From NCBI GenBank assembly GCA_023418915.1, contig JAEZYU010000012.1, positions 1 through 64,000 of the forward strand: a stretch of 64,000 nt of DNA, given 5' to 3'. The notes beneath the pieces were generated by a model. It saw nothing but the letters and a program-made list of their open reading frames with translations. It searched no databases and was not told the origin of the DNA. This document shows, in pieces, positions 33,162-42,237 of the stretch. The stretch's first letter is position 1. Every line of letters starts with the position of its first letter. Source of the stretch: Bacillota bacterium (GTDB lineage: Bacteria; Bacillota; Clostridia; Acetivibrionales; DTU013). Position numbers and translations under genes: made by a program.

Positions 33162-34282
33162 GTACGATCGACCCCATAACCTCTAATACAAATAAACTTA
33201 TGTTTTTTGATGCTGATCAGTTTATATCTTTGAGACGCTGTGTTAAGCATTTTCTGCCCGGCATCCCCAGACGCATGCTTAAGTGGCTTTTCAGGCGCAA
33301 AGAGCGCAAACAGTCCTCCGACTACAACGGATGGATAGTAGCTGAGAAGTCTGTAAATAAGGATCACAGGAATAATAAATTCTCTTGTGAAAAACATGCC
33401 GTAAAACATATAACTAAGGCCTTCGACCCCGCCAGTTGCACCTGGAGTCGGCACAAGAAGCGACATCAGTACGATCATCGACTGGGATGCCACGACCTCA
33501 AAGGATGATACCCTATGTGATTCAACGGCCAACTGTATGAAGTACGTTATCATAAAAAGAGATGTGAACTGCAGTATCTGTATAATAACAAGGCGGATCA
33601 GGAGCTTCTTGTCTTTCTTTATTATCGAAGCTCCTCCGCTGAAGCTCTCGAGTTCTGTTTTGATTCTTGCTTCCGCTTTCTTTTGATTCTTGACCAGCTT
33701 AATCTTTGTAAGTACTTTGCTAAAAAACAACATGATCTTTTTTGCTGAATGCCCCTTGTACAGCAACAATATTACGAACACCATAAAAGCAGAGTTCAGA
33801 ATCAGCCCTGTTATGAAGAAGTAATTAAATTCAGGTATACGTGAGGCGAAGACCCCGCCAAACATAATATATTCAACGATACCATACAGGACTATAACAG
33901 TCTGATGTATAAATGTTTTAACAACAAATATTGATGCGGCAAGCCCCGGCTTCACTCCATCCTTTACCATGACAAATGCCTGAATAGGTTCGCCGCCGCC
34001 TGCAAAAGGTGTCAGAGAATGAAAAAACTGGCCTATCATCGCAACTCGTAAAGTATGCCAGAATGAATACCCTTTTTGAACATTTGAAGTAATGACATGC
34101 AAAACTACAGCATCAAGCACCCAGTATCCAACCATGCACCCAAAGCCGGCCACAAGCCAATGAACCTTCAGATTTCCAGCAATTCTGACAAGAGCGTCAA
34201 CACTGTCAGTAAAAAACAACAGCGCAACCAGCAGTATTGCAGAAGATAACACTACAAAGCATTGAAAAATTCTTCTCTTCAT
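33158..34282 (-). CDS. Flippase-like integral membrane protein (UPF0104 / LPG synthase membrane-domain family)
   Basis: 374-aa protein with about eight membrane helices. Family marks are MIGQFFHSLTPFAGGGEPIQAFVM and LLVPTPGATGGVEGLSYMFYG. The family is related to the membrane part of MprF; members move or help move lipid-linked substrates. It lacks the catalytic lysyl-transfer domain. It lies 32 bp after the Asp23 gene and is coupled to DUF1638 by a four-base overlap. Confidence 0.88.
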   Translation of the reverse strand: MKRRIFQCFVVLSSAILLVALLFFTDSVDALVRIAGNLKVHWLVAGFGCMVGYWVLDAVVLHVITSNVQKGYSFWHTLRVAMIGQFFHSLTPFAGGGEPIQAFVMVKDGVKPGLAASIFVVKTFIHQTVIVLYGIVEYIMFGGVFASRIPEFNYFFITGLILNSAFMVFVILLLYKGHSAKKIMLFFSKVLTKIKLVKNQKKAEARIKTELESFSGGASIIKKDKKLLIRLVIIQILQFTSLFMITYFIQLAVESHRVSSFEVVASQSMIVLMSLLVPTPGATGGVEGLSYMFYGMFFTREFIIPVILIYRLLSYYPSVVVGGLFALFAPEKPLKHASGDAGQKMLNTASQRYKLISIKKHKFICIRGYGVDRT

Positions 34283-34314
34283 ATTTTGTCTTTTGGATCG
34301 CTTTTATTTGGAAT

Positions 34315-34719
34315 TCATGCCTTAGGGGGAATTTCATCCAATACTTCCACCTTATTGGCTTCCTTGCTTATGTTCACGCCCAGGACGCTGACGTTTACAT
34401 TGAGCACCTCAAGTCCTGTCATATCCTCGACAGCCGTGCGCACCCTTTCCTGCATATCACGGGCCGCTTCATGTATCTTGCAGCCGTATTGCATCACAAC
34501 AGCCATGTCTATAACGACCTGGGTCTCTTTCATTTCCACTTTTATCCCCTTGCTGGGCGCCTTTCTGCCAAGCATACCGGCAATACCGTCGACAAAGCTC
34601 CCGCCCATCGACGCTACATTTTCATTGCCTGATGCGGCAATACCGGCAATCGTAGCAATCACTTCCTCAGAGATCCTAATTTTGTCCTCCCTGTTAGTTT
34701 CATTCACCATTTCATTCAT
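34315..34719 (-). CDS. Asp23/Gls24 family envelope stress protein
   Basis: 134-aa protein with the family core IRISEEVIATIAGIAASGNENVASMGGS (key part EEVIATIAGIAA) and VEMKETQVVIDMAVVMQYGCKIHEAARDMQERV. Members lie at the membrane or act in envelope homeostasis. It has AAGGAGG before the ATG, 37 bp after asnS and 32 bp before the flippase gene. Confidence 0.92.
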   Translation of the reverse strand: MNEMVNETNREDKIRISEEVIATIAGIAASGNENVASMGGSFVDGIAGMLGRKAPSKGIKVEMKETQVVIDMAVVMQYGCKIHEAARDMQERVRTAVEDMTGLEVLNVNVSVLGVNISKEANKVEVLDEIPPKA

Positions 34720-34756
34720 TATATACGCCTCCTTGACAGTTTTGTTTCAATATAAA

Positions 34757-36148
34757 CTAAAATTCAGCAGATTTTGTAGTCCTGGGAAACGGTATAACAT
34801 CCCTAATATTCGTCATGCCGGACAGGTACATGACAGCTCTTTCAAAACCGAGTCCAAACCCGGCATGCTTTGTTCCGCCGTATTTGCGCAACTCCATATA
34901 CCATTTGTAATCATCCTGGCGCAAATCAAGCTCATCCATCCGTTTTGCAAGCAGATCGAACCTTTCCTCTCTCTGACTGCCCCCAATTATCTCCCCTACG
35001 CCAGGCACAAGAAGATCCATAGCAGCTACGGTTTTGCCGTCGTCATTGAGCCTCATGTAGAATGCCTTGATTTCTTTGGGATAATCAGTCAAAAAAACGG
35101 GCTTTTTAAAAACCACCTCAGTCAGATATCGTTCATGCTCCGTCTGCAGATCTATACCCCATTTAACTGGATACTCAAATTTGGAGTTGTTTTTTTCAAG
35201 GATCTCCACAGCCTCAGTATATGTCAGATGACCAAAGTCGGACTGCACTATATTGTTTAGTCTGTCAAGCAGCGTTTTGTCGATAAAACTATTGAAAAAC
35301 TCAAGCTCCTCCGGAACATTCTCACGACAATAGCTGATGAGATATTTCATCATGTCTTCCGCCAGCGCCATATCATCATCAAGACCGGCAAATGCGATCT
35401 CCGGCTCGATCATCCAGAATTCTGCGGCATGTCTTGCGGTATTTGAGTTTTCGGCCCTGAATGTAGGTCCAAATGTATATATCTTTCCAAATGCCATGCA
35501 ATAAGCTTCTCCGGTCAACTGTCCACTGACCGTCAGGCTGGTCTGCTTGCCGAAAAAGTCCTGTGTGAAGTCCACGCTTCCGTCCTCAAGCCTCGGTATA
35601 TCGTCCGTATCCATCGTAGTGACCTTGAACATCTCGCCGGCGCCCTCACAGTCACTCCCGGTGATTATAGGCGTATGGACGTATATGAAACCCCTCTCCT
35701 GGAAGAAACGGTGTATCGCATATGATGCCGCATTTCTCAGCCTAAAGACAGCTGAAAATGTGTTCGTTCTCGGTCTCAGATGGGCTATAGACCGAAGGAA
35801 TTCAAATGAATGCCTCTTTTTCTGCAATGGATAATCCGGTGTACACAACCCTTCTACCACGATTTCGGATGCCTTTAATTCAAACGGCTGTTTCGCCTCG
35901 GGTGTTGCGGCGATAATACCACAGACCTTTATTGATGATCCCTGAGGCAGCCTGGCTATTTCTTTAAAGTTGTCGATAATACCATCTTCAAAAACGATCT
36001 GAAGATTTTTCAAAAACGAACCGTCATTCAGTTCGATGAATCCGAATGTCTTTGAGTCCCTTATGGTTCTTATCCAGCCAGATACTTCGACCTCATTCCC
36101 AAAATATGATGCTGCCCCTCTAAACAGTTGTTTTATACTTACCTTCAC
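34757..36148 (-). CDS. asnS: Asparagine--tRNA ligase
   Basis: Class IIb synthetase, 463 aa. N-terminal OB-fold anticodon-binding domain (VSGWIRTIRDSKTFGFIELNDGS), motif 2 around FGPTFRAENSNTARHAAEFWMIEPE and motif 3 GFGLGFERAVMYLSG. The asparagine-specific form is supported by DLRQDDYKWYMELRKYGGTKHAGFGLG. The start is a GTG with GGGAGG seven bases upstream. It is the first gene of a six-gene operon of otherwise envelope and unknown functions. No T-box leader fits the 123-bp upstream gap. Confidence 0.96.
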   Translation of the reverse strand: MKVSIKQLFRGAASYFGNEVEVSGWIRTIRDSKTFGFIELNDGSFLKNLQIVFEDGIIDNFKEIARLPQGSSIKVCGIIAATPEAKQPFELKASEIVVEGLCTPDYPLQKKRHSFEFLRSIAHLRPRTNTFSAVFRLRNAASYAIHRFFQERGFIYVHTPIITGSDCEGAGEMFKVTTMDTDDIPRLEDGSVDFTQDFFGKQTSLTVSGQLTGEAYCMAFGKIYTFGPTFRAENSNTARHAAEFWMIEPEIAFAGLDDDMALAEDMMKYLISYCRENVPEELEFFNSFIDKTLLDRLNNIVQSDFGHLTYTEAVEILEKNNSKFEYPVKWGIDLQTEHERYLTEVVFKKPVFLTDYPKEIKAFYMRLNDDGKTVAAMDLLVPGVGEIIGGSQREERFDLLAKRMDELDLRQDDYKWYMELRKYGGTKHAGFGLGFERAVMYLSGMTNIRDVIPFPRTTKSAEF

Positions 36149-36205
36149 CGGATATCCTCCCTTTGTATGTAAAAATAAACGCCTTTCTTCATTTTCCCCA
36201 ATTTA

Positions 36206-36234
36206 TTGTTTAAATCATCCCAATCAAGTATAAT
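36206..36234 (+). promoter_or_regulatory. Sigma-A promoter of the phosphoesterase gene
   Basis: TTGTTT, 17 bp and TATAAT, about 38 bp before the start codon at 36272. Confidence 0.65.
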
Positions 36235-36271
36235 ACTTTAAAGATATAAAAATCAAGTCGGAGAAAACAAG

Positions 36272-36871
36272 GTGAAAATGAAGATATTACTCGTTTCAGA
36301 CCGTGAAGAACCTTACATTTGGGATTATTTCGACAAAGAACGCTTTAAGGATGTGGAGCTTGTATTGTCCTGCGGTGATCTTAAAGCCGAATATCTGTCA
36401 TTTCTCGTTACAATGATAAAAGCACCTCTGTATTTCGTTCCCGGCAACCACAACAGGCGTTATCAGAAACAGCCTCCCGAAGGCTGCGAATCGGCAGACG
36501 ACAGGCTGCTGGTCTATAATGGGATCAGGATCGTCGGCCTTGGCGGCTGCATGAATTATAACAACATGGAGTTCCAATATACCGAAGATCAAATGGGGAA
36601 GCGGATCCGCAAGCTCAGACGCACAATCAAAAAGCACAATGGCTTTGACATACTCCTAACTCATGCGCCGGCTTTCGGACTTGGCGATGGAGACGACCTT
36701 GCCCATACCGGATTCAAAAGCTTTGTCACCATGTTGGATACATATTCACCAAAATATTTCTTTCACGGTCATCAGCATCTTAACTACTCTCGTCGTTTGC
36801 GGACAATTCAGTATAAAGACACCACTATTGTAAATGCTTTCGGTTACTACCTGATGGACTGTACATTCTGA
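36272..36871 (+). CDS. Metallophosphoesterase
   Basis: Calcineurin-like phosphoesterase, 199 aa. Metal-ligand motifs are LLVSDREEP, VLSCGDLKAEYL, FVPGNHNRRY, LLTHAPAFGLGDGDD and FFHGHQHLN. The first ligand motif reads VSDRE rather than the usual SDxH, so one metal site may differ. The GTG at 36272 or the ATG at 36278 could be the start. The substrate is unknown. It stands alone on the plus strand. Confidence 0.88.
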   Translation: MKMKILLVSDREEPYIWDYFDKERFKDVELVLSCGDLKAEYLSFLVTMIKAPLYFVPGNHNRRYQKQPPEGCESADDRLLVYNGIRIVGLGGCMNYNNMEFQYTEDQMGKRIRKLRRTIKKHNGFDILLTHAPAFGLGDGDDLAHTGFKSFVTMLDTYSPKYFFHGHQHLNYSRRLRTIQYKDTTIVNAFGYYLMDCTF

Positions 36872-36903
36872 CCAGACACGCGGCGATCAGCCGTAATGCT
36901 TTC

Positions 36904-38817
36904 TCACCGCTGTTCTTCAATGATTTGTGGCAGTTCACCCTCTATTATATCGACAAACCAATCCATCCCGATTATCTGCTCCCTTGTCGCCACCTCTCCC
37001 TTTTTGACCTTGAGAACACCATCCCGACCGTGTACAGGGCCGGTAAAGGGATGATACGACCCGTTGATAATCATTTTGGACATGAAATCAAGCAGCTTTT
37101 GTGTTTCCGGCGGTACCAGCCTCCTTGAGTAGAAGAAGTCAACAATGCCGGAGTCCATACCCCACCAGAAGTTGATCACCTTTTGATCAACGCCGAAGGG
37201 CTTCCATGAACTCTTTATCAGATTGCGCAGCATCTTTTCATAGAAAATGCCCCAGTTCCATACGGGAGCCGCAATATACTCGTTTATTCTGCCATGCTCA
37301 CCATTAGATACCGCATATACGCCATATTCATCTGTGACCTTTCTGTCTGAAAGCGTGTCATGGTGTGAGATTGTATCGCAGCCCTGGCTTATCAGGGTCT
37401 CACTTGCCGCTCCAGCCTCCTTTATATCATCCCAGCAGTTCAGGAATGCAACCTTTACCCTGGCATCGGGATTGACCATTCTGGCTCCGAGAGCAAACGA
37501 GTTTATTCCGTTTATTACCCCGGGAATAGGTGTGGTTCCCACATATCCCAGTATATTCGATTTTGTGACAGCCCCTGCCGCAATGCCGGCCAGGAACCTT
37601 GGCTCGTATATCCTCCCGAAGTACGTGTTTACATGCTTGAATGAGTGAGTCTCCGAACAATTCAGGAACTTTGTCCCGGGAAATTCCAGCGCAGCCTTCA
37701 GTGTTGCATTAATAAAGGCCGGGCTTGTAACAAAGACTACATCATTTCCCTCCTGAGCAAGCTGCTTCAACGTCCGATATGCTGCTGCGGTTTCAGGTAC
37801 ATTATCTATGTACGAAGTGCTTATCACTTCGCCGAAAACCTTGCTCACATGCATCCTGCCCATTTCCTGCGCATATGTCCAGCTTGATGTCTTAACGTCC
37901 TTGGCATAAACGAAGGCAACCTTCAGCGATTTTTTAGGCATCACGAATGTAGTCAGAGTTGATATGAGGTTTTCGCCGGTGTCGATCGGCAAGGTCTGTA
38001 TATCCACCGATTTATTGCTGCTCATCTGATCCAGCTCGATTATAAAGCTGTTGAGTCTTGTCTTTACCTTCTGTTCGTCGATATCACAAAGCATTCCGTA
38101 GACAGTGATGTACTCCAGGAATGCGTCCCCTGTCGTTATTGGGAGCTTTTGACCGCCAAGCTCCAGATATATCTTTCTGAAAGGGAGGTATATCGAGTTG
38201 GCAAAATACTTGTATTTATTGTCGATCTTCATATCCTGTCCGGGATCAAAATTCTCCAAATACCCCATCAGCTGATTGAAGGAATTTCTTTTGCTGAACC
38301 ATATCAGATTGATTCCTGTTTTTTTGTAAAAATCAAGGAATTCATAATATATCGAAATAGTGTCGTCACCTTCATCCCGTTTGGGAACAAGCCTCGATAC
38401 TCTGCCCTGGATAGAATAGGCATCATAATATTTCAATACGCTGACCCTTTTGTTTCCCTCTACCACATAAAACCAGTTGAGGTACTCATATACCTTTATC
38501 GGATCCCTGATACCTTCATTTATATGCGCCTCACATAAAGCAGACCATTTGGTGGCAAACTCTGTCCTTTGCCCCAGCAGCGGCATGAAATTCACAGCAA
38601 AGGACCTGCTCCTTGCATATGTATACGTACCTATGATCTTTTTCAGAGGCAGCTCCACGATTCCAAGATCCAGTTCATAAATTATCTCAATATTCTTGAG
38701 AACACCCTCCAGAAACGGAAGATAACCTGTCTGTCCTTTTGCTATGCTTCTGGAGTATCCCCTCTGACCCAGCTTTCGTGCGGCAGAATAATTGCTGTCA
38801 GCTCCGGCTTTATCCAT
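36904..38817 (-). CDS. BMP-domain protein with ParB-like N-terminal domain, no signal peptide
   Basis: 637-aa fusion. The C-terminal half (about 297-565) is a BMP/PnrA-type periplasmic-binding fold as used by nucleoside transporters (VAFVYAKDVKTSSWTYAQEMGRMH, FLNCSETH, FGRIYEPRFLAGIAAG, GYVGTTPIPGVINGIN). The N-terminal 290 residues include a ParB/Srx-like segment, YVVEGNKRVSVLKYYDA (117-133), and no signal peptide or lipobox. So the ligand-binding fold should act in the cytosol, perhaps as a sensor. No permease or ATPase gene lies beside it. It follows the PDZ protein by 67 bp. Confidence 0.8.
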   Translation of the reverse strand: MDKAGADSNYSAARKLGQRGYSRSIAKGQTGYLPFLEGVLKNIEIIYELDLGIVELPLKKIIGTYTYARSRSFAVNFMPLLGQRTEFATKWSALCEAHINEGIRDPIKVYEYLNWFYVVEGNKRVSVLKYYDAYSIQGRVSRLVPKRDEGDDTISIYYEFLDFYKKTGINLIWFSKRNSFNQLMGYLENFDPGQDMKIDNKYKYFANSIYLPFRKIYLELGGQKLPITTGDAFLEYITVYGMLCDIDEQKVKTRLNSFIIELDQMSSNKSVDIQTLPIDTGENLISTLTTFVMPKKSLKVAFVYAKDVKTSSWTYAQEMGRMHVSKVFGEVISTSYIDNVPETAAAYRTLKQLAQEGNDVVFVTSPAFINATLKAALEFPGTKFLNCSETHSFKHVNTYFGRIYEPRFLAGIAAGAVTKSNILGYVGTTPIPGVINGINSFALGARMVNPDARVKVAFLNCWDDIKEAGAASETLISQGCDTISHHDTLSDRKVTDEYGVYAVSNGEHGRINEYIAAPVWNWGIFYEKMLRNLIKSSWKPFGVDQKVINFWWGMDSGIVDFFYSRRLVPPETQKLLDFMSKMIINGSYHPFTGPVHGRDGVLKVKKGEVATREQIIGMDWFVDIIEGELPQIIEEQR

Positions 38818-38884
38818 GAAACCTCATCCTTTCTACTGCAAATTGATATACCAGAATGCATATTCCGGTTTACTGTGTTCGTCT

Positions 38885-40132
38885 TCAAACTGTCTTATCG
38901 ATGCCTCTGAAACGGCTGACAATGTTTCTGATTATGCTCATGCGTTCAAAATACGCTGTATTATACGTCACTTCCTTCTCCCTTGGCACCGTGATGATAC
39001 CCAGCGAGTTGCAGCCTTCAGGGTAGCATTTGTATTCCAGCATTTTTTCAGCGCCGTCTCGTATTATGTTTACCCAGATATACGAGGGATAATCTCTCAG
39101 CGCTTCGCTGAGACCGTTCTCTGTCTGGATATCCTTGTTGTTAATACTCATGATGATGTCACCGCGCATCATGCCCATCGCTTCAGCATGGCCTCGCCCA
39201 ATGACATCCATGACTCTCAGCCCTCTCCTGACAGCGCTGTATAGCGGCCTGCCCCGTTTTTCCGCCGTTCTTGAAAAAATAAAAATACCTTCCCGACCCA
39301 AGATGCAAAATCCTGCCCCGATGCATCCGACCCAGCCGACAGACCTCGATATCAGTGCAAGGATCATCAATACAACACTGTATCCCAGCAGTGCTGCGGC
39401 AGTCCGTGTGGATTTCCTTTCGGGATGTGAGGAGATTGCAATATCGGAATAACACAACAGCGCTATCATGCAGTCAAGTCCAAGTGCTGCTGCGGCTCCA
39501 GCCGGAGAAGGCAAGACCGGTGATATCGGCATCTCCGAGCCGATGCCGGGCATTACTGAACCGGGCTGCGTCAGATAGGTAAAAAAAACGATCGGTATCA
39601 TCCAGAACCTTCTGATCAAAAAGGCTCCTGCTATATCGTCATTATGACGTATGAATACAGGTATGTAGTCTCGTCTTCTGGTAAGAAAGATAAGGATACT
39701 TTCCACTATTTGCAGTACCGCCGCCATAAACAGAATCGACGGTATGTTGATATCGGGTTTGCCGAGTATCAGACTAATTACCGCAAGTAAGCCCGCTGCG
39801 TACGGAATGCTGACGAACCTGAGATCTATCAGCAGAAGCAGGCACATAACATAAAACAGATACCTGACTGTATCTGTTTCAAGTGTCGCACCTGCTGCCA
39901 CAGTGATAAAGCTGGCCGCAAAGCCTGCCGTCAGACCGGTGAGTATTATTCTTTCAGTGATCTCCCTGAGGCTGTACTCAGCTCTCCCGTATATCTCCGA
40001 CTGCAGCTCGGAATACTTCCGGTACTGCGCTCTTACAAAGAAAATCACCGGAATATAAAAAATCATAAAAAAGTAATCTACCAGAAACGCATCAAGCATT
40101 TCTGCCGCTATAGCGCCTGCCATTTGCAGCAT
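38885..40132 (-). CDS. Multi-span membrane protein with C-terminal PDZ domain (MinJ-like)
   Basis: 415-aa protein with about eight to ten membrane helices (20-300) and a cytosolic PDZ domain (about 310-380) seen as GLRVMDVIGRGHAEAMGMMRGDIIMSINNKDIQTENGLSEAL (key part AMGMMRGDIIMSIN). Size and layout match MinJ of Bacillus, which links DivIVA to MinD, but sequence likeness beyond architecture cannot be judged here. It starts 5 bp after icd on the same strand. Confidence 0.7.
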   Translation of the reverse strand: MLQMAGAIAAEMLDAFLVDYFFMIFYIPVIFFVRAQYRKYSELQSEIYGRAEYSLREITERIILTGLTAGFAASFITVAAGATLETDTVRYLFYVMCLLLLIDLRFVSIPYAAGLLAVISLILGKPDINIPSILFMAAVLQIVESILIFLTRRRDYIPVFIRHNDDIAGAFLIRRFWMIPIVFFTYLTQPGSVMPGIGSEMPISPVLPSPAGAAAALGLDCMIALLCYSDIAISSHPERKSTRTAAALLGYSVVLMILALISRSVGWVGCIGAGFCILGREGIFIFSRTAEKRGRPLYSAVRRGLRVMDVIGRGHAEAMGMMRGDIIMSINNKDIQTENGLSEALRDYPSYIWVNIIRDGAEKMLEYKCYPEGCNSLGIITVPREKEVTYNTAYFERMSIIRNIVSRFRGIDKTV

Positions 40133-40137
40133 TCACA

Positions 40138-41364
40138 TCACTCCTGCTCCTCACAGAGCATCGAATCAAGGCGTTTACGGACTTCCTTGAGGAAGTCTGC
40201 CGTATTGACGATTTTTTTATCCTTCAGTTCAGAGAGCTCAGCCAGATCCTTTGTCATCACTCCCTCTTCTATCGTTCTGACAGCAGCCGCCTCCAGAGTG
40301 TTGGCAAAGTCTGTAAGGACAGCATTTCCGTCCAATTCGCCCCGTTTTTTCAGTGCTCCTGTCCAGGCAAATAAGGTTGCCATCGAATTTGTTGAGGTCA
40401 TCTCACCTTTGAGGTGCTTGTAATAGTGTCTTGTCACAGTCCCATGGGCAGCCTCGTATTCATAGCAGCCATCCGGGGATACCAACACGGAGGTCATCAT
40501 TGCAAGGCTTCCAAATGCTGTGGCAACCATGTCGGACATCACATCGCCGTCATAATTTTTACATGCCCAGACCATTCCGCCTTCCGATCTGATGACTCTG
40601 GCAACCGCATCATCTATAAGAGTATAAAAATATTCAATCCCGGCCTCTCTAAATTTATCACAGTATTCGCTGTCGAATATCTCCTGGAATATATCCTTGA
40701 AGGTATGATCGTATTTCTTTGAAATAGTGTCCTTAGACGCAAACCAGAGATCCTGCCTTACGTTCAGGGCATAATTGAAGCAGGCCCTGGCAAAGCTCTT
40801 TATGGAAGCATCTGTATTATGCATTCCCATTACAATGCCAGGTCCGTTGAACTCATGGACGATATCCCTTAACTCTGTTCCGTCCTGACCTCTGAATACA
40901 AGCTCCGCTGTCCCCGGCCCCTCCACACGTTGCTCGACGTTCTTGTAAATATCGCCATATGCATGCCTGGCCAGTGTTATAGGCCTTTTCCAGGTCCGGA
41001 CGAAAGGCTTGATGCTTTCCACTATTATCGGCGCCCTGAAAACCGTGCCATCCAGTATTGCCCTTATAGTACCGTTTGGACTTTTCCACATCTGCTTAAG
41101 GTTGTATTCTTCGACTCTCTGGGCATTCGGTGTGATCGTTGCACATTTGACGGCCACGCCATATTTCTTTGCCGCAAGGGCTGCGTCGGTCGTTACCTGG
41201 TCGTCGGTTTCATCCCGGTGCTTCAAACCAAGATCGTAATATTCGGTATTCAATTCTATGTACGGGATAAGCAGTTCATCTTTTATAAGCTTCCATATGA
41301 TCCTGGTCATTTCGTCCCCATCCATTTCAACAATGGGTACATGCATTTTTATTTTCTCGTTCAT
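40138..41364 (-). CDS. icd: NADP-dependent isocitrate dehydrogenase (type II)
   Basis: Oxidative decarboxylation of isocitrate to 2-oxoglutarate, 408 aa. It starts HVPIVEMDGDEMTRIIWKLIKDELL and has WKSPNGTIRAILDGTVFRAPI, the substrate-binding pattern of the homodimeric eukaryote-like subgroup, and YEYEAAHGTVTRHYYKHLKGEMTSTNS (key part EAAHGTVTRHY). In anaerobes it mainly supplies 2-oxoglutarate and NADPH. It follows the SEC-C gene by 63 bp. Confidence 0.95.
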   Translation of the reverse strand: MNEKIKMHVPIVEMDGDEMTRIIWKLIKDELLIPYIELNTEYYDLGLKHRDETDDQVTTDAALAAKKYGVAVKCATITPNAQRVEEYNLKQMWKSPNGTIRAILDGTVFRAPIIVESIKPFVRTWKRPITLARHAYGDIYKNVEQRVEGPGTAELVFRGQDGTELRDIVHEFNGPGIVMGMHNTDASIKSFARACFNYALNVRQDLWFASKDTISKKYDHTFKDIFQEIFDSEYCDKFREAGIEYFYTLIDDAVARVIRSEGGMVWACKNYDGDVMSDMVATAFGSLAMMTSVLVSPDGCYEYEAAHGTVTRHYYKHLKGEMTSTNSMATLFAWTGALKKRGELDGNAVLTDFANTLEAAAVRTIEEGVMTKDLAELSELKDKKIVNTADFLKEVRKRLDSMLCEEQE

Positions 41365-41427
41365 ATCATAATTCTTCCTTTCCTCTCACTAACACTATCT
41401 GTATAGGCTCTTCTTGTCATGTAGCTA

Positions 41428-41928
41428 TTATTGCTGAGCTCCGCAGCATTTCTTATATTTTTTGCCGCTTCCGCATGGACAAGGATCATTTCTGCCAACT
41501 TTGCTGCTGACAGCCATTTTTGACAGCCTGAATTCCTTTGCCAGCTCTTTTCTTCTATCCTCCGAAAGAATGCCTTCCCACTCTTCCATATTGTATAACC
41601 AGTCAGCCTTTGCTTCATGCATATTCCAATAAAGCTTTTCATAATCTATCTCTGCCAAAAGCTCCGTATCCTCACTCAGCGAATCTATATCCAGCTCTTT
41701 CACAAGACTTGTATTGATGCCGTCAAGAAATCCAGTAAAAACTACCGGATCCATATTAAAACGTGCTGCGGCATCTGTCAGCCTGCCTTCTATTTTATTG
41801 ATACGATTCTCCAGTATATTACGATAATTCTCTTTTTCCCGCTCCAGATAATCCTTCCAGAATGCATTCTGTTCCTGCGGGCTTGTCATCTTCTCTGTTG
41901 CCTGTTTCCATTGTCCGTAGAGTCCCAT
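41428..41928 (-). CDS. SEC-C metal-binding motif protein
   Basis: 166-aa soluble protein, helical and rich in Glu, Lys and Asp, with a C-terminal SEC-C zinc motif [19 protein letters not shown] (about 145-163) as at the end of SecA. No SecA ATPase part is present. Such stand-alone SEC-C proteins are common and of unknown function. The ATG at 41928 has GGAG seven bases upstream. It is first in a probable operon with icd, the PDZ protein and the BMP fusion. Confidence 0.88.
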
Positions 41929-41980
41929 CCTCATGCTCCTTTATTTTAAATAAAGCGAATAACCACTTCCATTAAAATGT

Positions 41981-42008
41981 ATTATAGCATGGATTTGTTC
42001 AAAGTCAA
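41981..42008 (-). promoter_or_regulatory. Sigma-A promoter of the SEC-C/icd operon
   Basis: The minus strand reads TTGACT, 16 bp and TATAAT, about 52 bp before the start codon. Confidence 0.6.
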
Positions 42009-42057
42009 AATACATTAGATCGCACTGCATCACTTCGCATATTTTCCCAAATAAATC

Positions 42058-42142
42058 ATATGTTATAACATATTTGTTCAAAGGAATTTTTTTCACCTCT
42101 GTGCGTTTCAACGAGGCTGGTCGCTGCTTTCACCTCGTTATA
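42058..42142. repeat. TATAACG-family hairpin repeat, copy 5
   Basis: It begins in a perfect 16-bp palindrome ATATGTTATAACATAT (42058-42073), continues TTGTTCAAAGG as in copies 2 and 3, holds GCGTTTCAACGAGGCTGGTCGC as in copy 2 and ends CACCTCGTTATA. It is a shortened version that lies between the SEC-C and permease promoters. Confidence 0.55.
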
Positions 42143-42237
42143 ACGACTTGAGTTTTCCAGTAATTAATACCCAAAAATGCGTATACTAATGACTGACAGA
42201 TACTAATGAACTATACAAATTTGTTGGAGGTATGTTT

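Noticed and set aside
36149..36271. T-box leader for asnS
   Set aside because: The gap is only 123 bp and shared with a divergent gene; no T-box sequence (TGGNACCGCG type) was found.
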